Assembly: GCA_963633805.1 (NCBI GenBank)
Contig: CAVGZD010000001.1
Span: 78,622-142,621 of the forward strand
DNA from: Anaerotignum_A sp963633805
GTDB taxonomy: Bacteria > Bacillota > Clostridia > Lachnospirales > Anaerotignaceae
Direction: 5' to 3'
DNA length: 64,000 bases
The notes below the pieces were generated by a model, which saw only the letters and a list, made by a program, of their open reading frames with translations, had not been told where the DNA came from and made no database searches. Positions 17,629 to 24,333 of the stretch are shown one piece after another; position 1 is the first letter of the stretch; each line of letters starts with the position of its first letter. The position numbers and the translations under genes are program-made.

Positions 17629-19215
17629 TTGAAACGAAAAATAGGAATTTTGCTTGCACTGGCTTTTGCGCTGGCAATGCCGCTGCAGGCGATGGCATAT
17701 ACAGTCCCGGAGACGGTGCGCGTGGGCTTGGAGTCGGTCTGCAAGAATGCTGCTTCCGCGAGCATCGGTGCGGGCGAGGTCTTGATCGGCACGGAGAAAA
17801 GCGGACGCTTTGAGGAGGGCGGCGCGACTTCCTCGGATGCGGGCTTCACCGTCCGTGCGGCAAGTGGCTCTTATATCGCGATGGATGAGGAAATGAGCTG
17901 CCGGGAAGCATTGCGCACGGCAGAGGAGCTTTCCGATGCGGGTCTGGATGCCTATGCGGCTTATCTGGGCGGGGAGGACTGGACGGTTTACACGGCAAAT
18001 TCCTCTGTGGAGGAAGTGGAGCGGCAGATAGGTGCGTCCGCATCCCGCGTGAGCAGCTTCACGGGCTATCAGCTTTCGGGCGAGGATGCCTTGCTTGTGC
18101 CGCAGGACGCGGTATTGATGGGGACGGGCAAGGAGGATACCATCAATCTGAACGGCAAGCGTTATCGCGGCATGCTGACCTTCGCAGTCGCGGGGAACAG
18201 CCTGACGGCAATCAATATCATCGGTCTGGAGGAATATCTCTATGGCGTTGTGCCTGCGGAAATGCCGCAGACCTATGAGAGGGAGGCGCTGAAGGCACAG
18301 GCAGTCGCCGCCCGTACCTACGCCATGACGAAACTGGGCGCACATACGGGCAGCGGCTATCAGCTCTGCGATACGACGGCTTGTCAGGTTTATAACGGCT
18401 ACAGCGGCGAAGCGGCTTCTGCGACCTCTGCCGTGGATGCAACGGCGGGGGAGATCGCCTGCTACAACGGTCAGCCGATCGAAGCGGTATTTTCTGCGTC
18501 CTCCGGTGGCTATACGGAAAATAGCGAGAATGTTTGGAGCAATGTCGTGCCTTATCTGCGGGCTGTACCGGAAATTGCGGAATACGGGGATAATACTTGG
18601 ACGAGAACGCTGACTCTCTCCGAGCTGGACGCGCTTCTCGCCAAAAAGGGCGAAAATATCGGCAGTGCGGAGGATATCGTGATTACGAAGCTCTCCGGCA
18701 GCGGGCGCGTGCAGGAATTGCAGATCATCGGCTCGAAGGGCAAAAAAACGCTGACGAAGGAAGAGATTCGGACGTATTTTTCGGCGGCATGCGGCAGTCT
18801 GCCGGGGAAGATGTTTACTATAAACGGCAAGGGCGGCGATATTGGCACATACGGCGATACCACATCCGCGCGGCAGACACAGACCGCGACGGCGGGGACG
18901 CTGCTTGCGGCGGCGCAGAAAAACGGTATCCGCGCAAGGACGGAGGGCGATTTATCCGCGATGAACGGCAGAATGCTGGAGATCGACTTGGCGCAGGGGA
19001 CAGGCAAAACGACGGTTTCCACCAATTCTACGGGCAGTGTGATTTCCTCCGTGTCTATCAGCACGATCAGCGGAAATAAATTCGTGTTCGAGGGCATCGG
19101 CATCGGGCATGGCGTGGGCTTGAGCCAGAACGGCGCACAGGCGATGGCACAGCGCGGCTATGACTACGAGGAAATTCTGCATCATTATTACACCGATATT
19201 ACGATCGAGGGCTAG
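17629..19215 (+). CDS. SpoIID/LytB-domain secreted protein (peptidoglycan lytic transglycosylase type)
   Basis: Begins at TTG 17629 (AGGGGGA six bases upstream) with a signal peptide KRKIGILLALAFALAMPLQ ending at AMA. Residues about 65-140 form a segment that could be a SPOR-like fold (inference). The SpoIID/LytB domain follows: LYGVVPAEMPQTYEREALKA (with the Glu needed for activity in SpoIID), AVAARTYAM, CQVYNGYSGE, FSASSGGYTENSENVW, and the terminal GHGVGLSQNGAQAMAQRGYD. Length is 528 residues, longer than SpoIID (about 340), because of the N-terminal region and an insertion at about 370-470. The promoter looks vegetative, so a LytB-like wall role is as likely as a sporulation role. Confidence 0.88.
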   Translation: MKRKIGILLALAFALAMPLQAMAYTVPETVRVGLESVCKNAASASIGAGEVLIGTEKSGRFEEGGATSSDAGFTVRAASGSYIAMDEEMSCREALRTAEELSDAGLDAYAAYLGGEDWTVYTANSSVEEVERQIGASASRVSSFTGYQLSGEDALLVPQDAVLMGTGKEDTINLNGKRYRGMLTFAVAGNSLTAINIIGLEEYLYGVVPAEMPQTYEREALKAQAVAARTYAMTKLGAHTGSGYQLCDTTACQVYNGYSGEAASATSAVDATAGEIACYNGQPIEAVFSASSGGYTENSENVWSNVVPYLRAVPEIAEYGDNTWTRTLTLSELDALLAKKGENIGSAEDIVITKLSGSGRVQELQIIGSKGKKTLTKEEIRTYFSAACGSLPGKMFTINGKGGDIGTYGDTTSARQTQTATAGTLLAAAQKNGIRARTEGDLSAMNGRMLEIDLAQGTGKTTVSTNSTGSVISSVSISTISGNKFVFEGIGIGHGVGLSQNGAQAMAQRGYDYEEILHHYYTDITIEG

Positions 19216-19218
19216 AAA

Positions 19219-19479
19219 ATGAGGACATTTCGGGATTTTCTGCTTGCCGCGGCGGGCTGGCAGGATGAAAAGGGAAATACAGTCGTTTTCTCCGAAACGG
19301 ACTTGCTCGGAAGAAGGCGGGATGGCGAAATATGGCTGTTTCTGGACGAGGGCTTGCGCTGCGGCGGCATGAATCGCCAGCTTGAGCCAGAGCCGAGGGC
19401 GGTTCGCGAGGCACTTCTGGGCGTGGACAAGACCGCGCTCTGGGAGGCTATCGCGGCGGATTGGAAAAAGGAGGAATGA
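19219..19479 (+). CDS. Hypothetical protein, 86 residues
   Basis: Small acidic/basic mixed protein with no recognised domain, starting 3 bases after the spoIID-like stop, with only a weak GAGGG site in the end of that gene. It contains no membrane segment or signal peptide. Its position between spoIID-like and the two paralogous small genes suggests cotranscription. Treat it as probable coding on the basis of frame length and codon use like its neighbours. Confidence 0.55.
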   Translation: MRTFRDFLLAAAGWQDEKGNTVVFSETDLLGRRRDGEIWLFLDEGLRCGGMNRQLEPEPRAVREALLGVDKTALWEAIAADWKKEE

Positions 19480-19482
19480 GGG

Positions 19483-19785
19483 ATGTTTTTTGAAAAGCTG
19501 ACGGAGGAGCAGATTCGGGAGGTCATGAACGTTATTTCGGATGACGGCGAGCTGACGATTCTGAAAATCCGCACCTATGACAATAGCTTTGACGATGCTG
19601 TGGCGGTGTCCAATGTGCCGGAGGTGACGGCGAAATTTCAGGAGGATATCGAGACGTACCAGCTTTATGATTATCACATCCGCGGGAAGAATCGCGCGGG
19701 CGCGGGATCGGATTATGTCTACCGCAAGCTGATGTACGGCTGGTTTGGGGATGCATATGCCATCCAATATCTGATGGAATACTAA
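19483..19785 (+). CDS. Small conserved-looking protein, paralogue A of a tandem pair
   Basis: A 100-residue, acidic, Tyr-rich soluble protein with no known domain. It aligns along its length with the next gene: KLTEEQIREVMNVISD matches KLKDAEILQVMRAISD, LYDYHIRG matches LHDYDIEG, and VYRKLMYGWFGDAYAIQYLM matches IYRREMLKIFGAKYAEDYMF. The start ATG 19483 has GAGGAATGAGG upstream. The pair sits directly upstream of queA and is likely cotranscribed with it. Function unknown. Confidence 0.7.
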   Translation: MFFEKLTEEQIREVMNVISDDGELTILKIRTYDNSFDDAVAVSNVPEVTAKFQEDIETYQLYDYHIRGKNRAGAGSDYVYRKLMYGWFGDAYAIQYLMEY

Positions 19786-19798
19786 GGAGGGCTTGGAG

Positions 19799-20074
19799 AT
19801 GTATGCAAAAAAATTGAAGGATGCGGAGATTTTGCAGGTCATGCGTGCGATTTCCGACCCGGACTGCGAGATCGTGGATATTTTCCGCAAGGTGACTGAT
19901 CCGGAGGTCATCATCAATTCGCAGGATATGCAGGAGCATTATGTGCTGCATGATTATGATATTGAGGGCTTCGATTATCTGCCGGAGGATTCCACGCGGA
20001 TTTATCGCAGGGAGATGTTGAAAATTTTTGGCGCAAAATACGCAGAAGACTATATGTTTAGAGGAACGAGATGA
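19799..20074 (+). CDS. Small conserved-looking protein, paralogue B of a tandem pair
   Basis: A 91-residue paralogue of the preceding gene (see the shared motifs there), lacking a short insertion after the middle helix. ATG 19799 has a perfect AAGGAGG 8 bases upstream; a TTG two codons earlier is less suitable. Its stop overlaps the queA start (ATGA), so translation is coupled to a tRNA-modification gene. No known family. Confidence 0.75.
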   Translation: MYAKKLKDAEILQVMRAISDPDCEIVDIFRKVTDPEVIINSQDMQEHYVLHDYDIEGFDYLPEDSTRIYRREMLKIFGAKYAEDYMFRGTR

Positions 20075-21123
20075 AAACGAGCGATTTTTATTTTGAATTA
20101 CCCGAGGAATTGATTGCGCAGGAGCCGCTGGCTGACCGCGCCGCAAGCCGCCTGATGGTGGTGCATCAAAACGGTAGGCGGGAGCATCGGCATTTTCGGG
20201 ATATCAAGGAATATTTGCGGGCGGGGGACTGCCTTGTGCTCAATGACACAAAGGTTCTGCCCGCTAGATTATACGGTGAGCGCGTCGGCACGGGCGCGGC
20301 AATGGAGATTCTGCTTTTGGTGCGCCGCGATCTGGATACATGGGAGGTTCTGGTGCGCCCCGGCAAAAAGGCGAAGCCCGGCGACCGCATTTCCTTCCAT
20401 GATGGCAGATTGGTCGCGGAGGTGCTTGAGGTCATTGAGGGCGGCAACCGCATTGTGAAATTTGAATATGACGGCGTGTTTGAGGAAATTCTGGATGAGC
20501 TGGGCGAAATGCCCCTGCCGCCCTATATCACCCATAAGCTGGAGGATAAAAACCGCTATCAGACGGTTTATGCGCGCTGCGAAGGCTCTGCGGCTGCGCC
20601 CACGGCGGGGCTGCATTTTACGCCGGAGCTTTTGCGGGAGATTGAAGAGATGGGGGTCAAAATCGCCCATGTGACGCTGCATGTTGGGCTGGGGACGTTT
20701 CGCCCCGTGAAGGTGGAGAACGTGCTCGATCATGAGATGCATTCGGAATTTTATGTGGTAGAGCCGGAGCAGGCGGCGATCATCAACGAGGCGAAGCAAA
20801 GCGGCGGACGCGTTATCGCCGTGGGGACGACCAGCACCCGCACGCTGGAATCGGTCGCGGATGAAAACGGGCGCATACAGGCGGGCAGCGGCTGGACGAA
20901 AATTTTCATCTACCCCGGCTATCACTTCCGCGCGGTGGATTGCTTGGTGACGAATTTCCATCTGCCGGAATCGACGCTGATTATGCTCGTTTCGGCATTG
21001 ATGGGGAAGGAATTGGTGATGGAATCCTATCGGGAGGCGGTGGAGCAGGGCTACCGCTTCTTCAGCTTCGGGGACGCCTGCCTGTTTTTGACGGAGAAGG
21101 TGCAGGAAAATGGATCTGTTTGA
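20071..21123 (+). CDS. queA: S-adenosylmethionine:tRNA ribosyltransferase-isomerase
   Basis: Converts preQ1 at tRNA position 34 to epoxyqueuosine using the ribosyl part of SAM. Signatures are DFYFELPEELIAQEPL at the N-terminus, SAAAPTAGLHFTPELL near residues 170-186, HVGLGTFRPVK, and VGTTSTRTLES. Length is 350 residues, normal. It overlaps paralogue B by 4 bases and rarA by 14 bases. tgt is not adjacent, unlike in many genomes. Confidence 0.96.
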   Translation: MKTSDFYFELPEELIAQEPLADRAASRLMVVHQNGRREHRHFRDIKEYLRAGDCLVLNDTKVLPARLYGERVGTGAAMEILLLVRRDLDTWEVLVRPGKKAKPGDRISFHDGRLVAEVLEVIEGGNRIVKFEYDGVFEEILDELGEMPLPPYITHKLEDKNRYQTVYARCEGSAAAPTAGLHFTPELLREIEEMGVKIAHVTLHVGLGTFRPVKVENVLDHEMHSEFYVVEPEQAAIINEAKQSGGRVIAVGTTSTRTLESVADENGRIQAGSGWTKIFIYPGYHFRAVDCLVTNFHLPESTLIMLVSALMGKELVMESYREAVEQGYRFFSFGDACLFLTEKVQENGSV

Positions 21124-22426
21124 ATATAACCGCAGCCTGCAGGGCGGCAAGGAAGCCCCGCTTGCGGCGCGGATGCGCCCGACGAGCTTGGAGGAATTTG
21201 TTGGGCAGGCGCATATCGTCGGGAAGGGAAAGCTGCTTTATCGCGCGATCCAGAGCGATCGGCTCAGCTCCGTTATTTTCTACGGTCCGCCCGGCACGGG
21301 AAAAACGACGCTGGCGAAGATCATCGCCAATACGACCAAGGGCGCATTTCGCCAACTGAATGCGACAACGGCTGGCGTGAAGGATATCAAGGATACGGTC
21401 GCGGATGCGAAGGCTGAGCTGGGAATGTACGGCAGGAAAACCATTCTTTTTATCGATGAGATTCACCGCTTCAATAAAAGCCAGCAGGACGCGCTTTTGC
21501 CCCATGTGGAGGACGGTACGGTCATTCTGATCGGCGCGACCACGGAAAATCCCTATTTTGAGGTCAATAAGGCGTTGGTGTCGCGATCCATCATTTTTGA
21601 GCTGCATCCCTTAGAGGAAAAGGACATTCGTGCGCTGCTGGAACGCGCATTGACAGATATTGAACGAGGCATGGGTGCGTATCATGCCAAGATGGATGAG
21701 GACGCACTGGTCTTTCTTGCCAATACGGCAAATGGGGATGCCCGTGTTGCGCTCAATGCGCTGGAATTGGCTGTTTTGACGACAGAGCCGGAGTGCGGCA
21801 GGCTGCATATTACGCTGAAAATTGCGGAGGACTGCATCCAGAAGCGCGCGCTGAATTATGATAAGGATGGGGATAATCATTATGATACGATCTCCGCCTT
21901 TATCAAGAGTATGCGCGGCTCAGACCCGGATGCCGCCCTGTATTATCTGGCGAAGATGATCTATGCCGGGGAGGACCCGCGCTTTATCGCCAGAAGAGTG
22001 GTCATTTGCGCTTCGGAGGATGTCGGCAATGCCGATCCGCACGCCTTGCAGGTGGCAGTGGCGGCGATGGAGGCAGTGAACTTTGTCGGTATGCCGGAGG
22101 GACAGATTCCCCTGGCGCAGGCCGTGTCCTATATCGCCTGTGCGCCCAAGAGCAATGCGGCTTATATGGGGCTGGAAAAGGCGCTCTCCGATGTGCAGAC
22201 GAAGCGCATCAAGACCGTCCCCCCGCATTTGAAGGACGCGCATTACGGCGGCTCGCAGGAGCTGGGGCACGGCATCGGCTATAAATATGCGCATGACTAC
22301 CCCGGGCATTATGTCAAGCAGCAATATCTGCCGGATGAGCTGGTGGGGACGGTGTATTATGAGCCAACGGAAAATGGCGTGGAACGCCGCATCGGGGAGC
22401 ATCTGCGCAGACTGAGAGGGGAGTGA
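21110..22426 (+). CDS. rarA: Replication-associated recombination protein RarA (MgsA)
   Basis: AAA+ ATPase of the clamp-loader clade that acts at stalled replication forks. Walker A GPPGTGKTTLAKI (residues 62-74), Walker B ILFIDEIHRFNKSQQDALLP, sensor 1 IGATTENP, and the C-terminal MgsA domain with YAGEDPRFIARRVVICASED. Length is 438 residues, typical. The start lies inside queA, 14 bases before its stop. Confidence 0.95.
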   Translation: MDLFEYNRSLQGGKEAPLAARMRPTSLEEFVGQAHIVGKGKLLYRAIQSDRLSSVIFYGPPGTGKTTLAKIIANTTKGAFRQLNATTAGVKDIKDTVADAKAELGMYGRKTILFIDEIHRFNKSQQDALLPHVEDGTVILIGATTENPYFEVNKALVSRSIIFELHPLEEKDIRALLERALTDIERGMGAYHAKMDEDALVFLANTANGDARVALNALELAVLTTEPECGRLHITLKIAEDCIQKRALNYDKDGDNHYDTISAFIKSMRGSDPDAALYYLAKMIYAGEDPRFIARRVVICASEDVGNADPHALQVAVAAMEAVNFVGMPEGQIPLAQAVSYIACAPKSNAAYMGLEKALSDVQTKRIKTVPPHLKDAHYGGSQELGHGIGYKYAHDYPGHYVKQQYLPDELVGTVYYEPTENGVERRIGEHLRRLRGE

Positions 22427-22429
22427 ATA

Positions 22430-22732
22430 ATGCAGAAGAAGCTGTACAGACTGTTAGATGAGAATGGCAGGGAATATCTGTCGGAACAAAAGGGAACGCT
22501 GGGAGGAAATGGCAAGGCGAAAATCTATGGAAGATTGGATTGTCCTGCTGCGCTGAGGGCGATCAGTTGTCCGACAAAGGCCGTGTATATAGAAAGCAGA
22601 GTATTTTTTTCAGATGAAAAAACCGCATTTGCTGCAGGATATCGCCCCTGCGGAACTTGCATGAGGGAACATTATAAACTGTGGAAGGAAGGAAAACTCG
22701 CCGCATTTCTTTGTACACAGGATACAGAATGA
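22430..22732 (+). CDS. Stand-alone Ada-type metal-binding domain protein
   Basis: A 100-residue protein ending in a block like the zinc-binding region of the Ada methyl-phosphotriester repair domain: VFFSDEKTAFAAGYRPCGTC followed by MREHYKLWK. Ada uses four cysteines; here Cys occurs at DCP, SCP, and CGTC, which could supply four ligands. There is no transferase domain or AraC domain attached. It follows rarA by 3 bases, behind AGGGGAG, so it likely belongs to the same message and a DNA-repair context. Function inferred from the motif only. Confidence 0.65.
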   Translation: MQKKLYRLLDENGREYLSEQKGTLGGNGKAKIYGRLDCPAALRAISCPTKAVYIESRVFFSDEKTAFAAGYRPCGTCMREHYKLWKEGKLAAFLCTQDTE

Positions 22733-22768
22733 GATGCTGTTCCTGGCTTTCTTCGCGGAAGAAAAACC

Positions 22769-22796
22769 TTGACTTTCCGCTGGGCTATGATAGAAT
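22769..22796 (+). promoter_or_regulatory. Promoter of the pheST leader
   Basis: TTGACT at 22769-22774 and TAGAAT at 22791-22796, 16-base spacing. Transcription would begin near 22803, at the 5' end of the T-box. Confidence 0.65.
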
Positions 22797-22802
22797 ATAG
22801 AC

Positions 22803-23061
22803 ATTGAGATTTTGCAAACGACTGTGAAGATGAAAAGTACGCAGACAAGCTGCGATAGAGAGAGGGCTTTCGGGTATCCGAGCTGCAAGAGCCCTTCGTA
22901 TGCGAAGCTGAGGAAGTTCCCATCGGAGTCGGCTGCCTGAACAGACAAGAAAGAGAGTAGGGCAGTCCGTTTCATGCACGTTACGCATCAGAGAGCCTGT
23001 GTTTGCAGGAATTTGGGTGGTACCGCGAGTCTTCGTCCCTTTGTGGAGGAAGGCTTTTTTT
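22803..23061 (+). promoter_or_regulatory. T-box riboswitch, phenylalanine-specific
   Basis: Leader RNA that reads the charging state of tRNA-Phe and controls pheST. The T-box core TGGGTGGTACCGCG lies at 23014-23027. Stem I opens with the AGAGAGAGGG block at 22856-22865; the likely specifier codon is TTC (Phe) at 22917-22919 in GAAGTTCCC on the 3' side of stem I. An intrinsic terminator follows: AGTCTTCGTCC pairs with GGAGGAAGGCT (23028-23055) and a run of seven Ts. The downstream gene pheS agrees with the specifier. Confidence 0.93.
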
Positions 23062-23104
23062 GTTCACGTTTGTTTGCGGAAAGGATCAAAAGGAGAGGAG
23101 AAAA

Positions 23105-24127
23105 ATGATGAAGGACAAGCTGAAATCAATTCATGATGCCGCGCTTGCAGCATTCAAGGAAGCGGATAAAATCAAGGCTCTGGACGAGCTGAAGGTAAAA
23201 TATTTGGGCAAGAAGGGCGAACTGACGGCGATTTTGAAGGAGATGGGCAAGCTCTCCCCAGAGGAACGCCCCATCATCGGTCAGCTGGCGAATGACGTCA
23301 GAGCGGACATCGAGAAAATGCTGGAGGCAAGCAAAAAACGTCTGGAGGCGGCTGAGCTGGCTAGACAGCTGGAGACGGAGAAGATCGATGTGACCATGCC
23401 CGGCAAGGAAAGACCCGAGGGGCATAAGCACCCCATGAGCATCGTCATTGATGAGATTTGCAATATTTTCATGGGCATGGGCTACGAGGTTGCGGACGGC
23501 CCGGAGGTCGAGAAGGATTACTACAATTTTGAAGCGCTGAATATCCCCGCAAACCATCCCGCGAAGGACGAGCAGGACACCTTCTATATCAACGGCGATA
23601 TCCTGCTGCGGACGCAGACCTCTCCCGTGCAGGTGCGCACAATGGAGAAGGGCAAGCTGCCGATCCGCATGGTCTGCCCCGGCGCGGTATATCGTTCCGA
23701 TGAGGTGGATGCAACGCATTCGCCCGTGTTCCATCAGCTTGAGGGCATGGTGATTGATGAGGGCGTTACGATGGGCGATCTGAAGGGCGCGCTGGCGGTT
23801 TTCGCGAAGGAGCTGTTCGGCGAGGATACGAAGGTTCGTTTCCGTCCGCACCATTTCCCCTTCACAGAACCCAGCGCGGAGATGGACGTTACCTGCTTTG
23901 CCTGCGGCGGGGAAGGCTGCCGCGTCTGCAAGGGCGAGGGCTATATCGAGCTTTTGGGCTGCGGCATGGTGCATCCGAAGGTATTGAAGATGAGCGGCAT
24001 CGATCCGGAGAAATACAGCGGTTTTGCTTTCGGCATGGGCTTGGAGCGCGTGGCGATGCAGCGTTACGGCATCACGGACCTGCGTTTGCTATTTGAAAAT
24101 GATATGAAGTTCCTGAAGCAGTTCTAA
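23105..24127 (+). CDS. pheS: Phenylalanyl-tRNA synthetase alpha subunit
   Basis: Catalytic subunit of the alpha2-beta2 class II enzyme. N-terminal coiled coil (residues 1-85), then class II motifs: motif 2 VYRSDEVDATHSPVFHQLEG (20 residues), FRPHHFPFTEPSAEMDV, and motif 3 GFAFGMGLERVAMQRYGI. Length is 340 residues. Two adjacent ATGs (23105 and 23108) follow AGGAGAGGAG; I chose the first, which has 9 bases to AGGAG. An upstream in-frame extension to 23003 lies within the T-box and was rejected. Confidence 0.97.
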   Translation: MMKDKLKSIHDAALAAFKEADKIKALDELKVKYLGKKGELTAILKEMGKLSPEERPIIGQLANDVRADIEKMLEASKKRLEAAELARQLETEKIDVTMPGKERPEGHKHPMSIVIDEICNIFMGMGYEVADGPEVEKDYYNFEALNIPANHPAKDEQDTFYINGDILLRTQTSPVQVRTMEKGKLPIRMVCPGAVYRSDEVDATHSPVFHQLEGMVIDEGVTMGDLKGALAVFAKELFGEDTKVRFRPHHFPFTEPSAEMDVTCFACGGEGCRVCKGEGYIELLGCGMVHPKVLKMSGIDPEKYSGFAFGMGLERVAMQRYGITDLRLLFENDMKFLKQF

Positions 24128-24200
24128 GACCGCTAAGACCGTGGGGCTTTGCCCCGCCGCCCCACAAGGGGATTCTCCCCTTGACCCGACTGCCGGAAAG
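24124..24200. repeat. Palindromic intergenic unit between pheS and pheT
   Basis: A tandem 9-bp duplication CTAAGACCG (24124-24132 and 24133-24141) spans the pheS stop codon. It is followed by two hairpins: GTGGGG...CCCCAC with an inner GGGGC/GCCCC stem, then AAGGGG-ATTC-TCCCCTT. No T-run follows, so it is not a simple terminator. It resembles the GC-rich palindromic intergenic units scattered in many Clostridia (general knowledge; copy number cannot be seen here). The remaining bases to pheT (24201-24333) show only the pheT ribosome site. Confidence 0.6.
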
Positions 24201-24333
24201 CTGCGCGATGTGTGGGGAAATGGGGAATTTGAGCGATAAACAGGTGTTTGATTGCAATAGATAATGCAAAAGAGATTGCTTTTGCAAGCGTTTGAGGACG
24301 CTGTTCTCGAAAAAAGAAAGGAGAGTTAATTTC

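Noticed and set aside
23003..23104. N-terminal extension of pheS
   Set aside because: This is the T-box and terminator; the real start follows AGGAGAGGAG at 23105.
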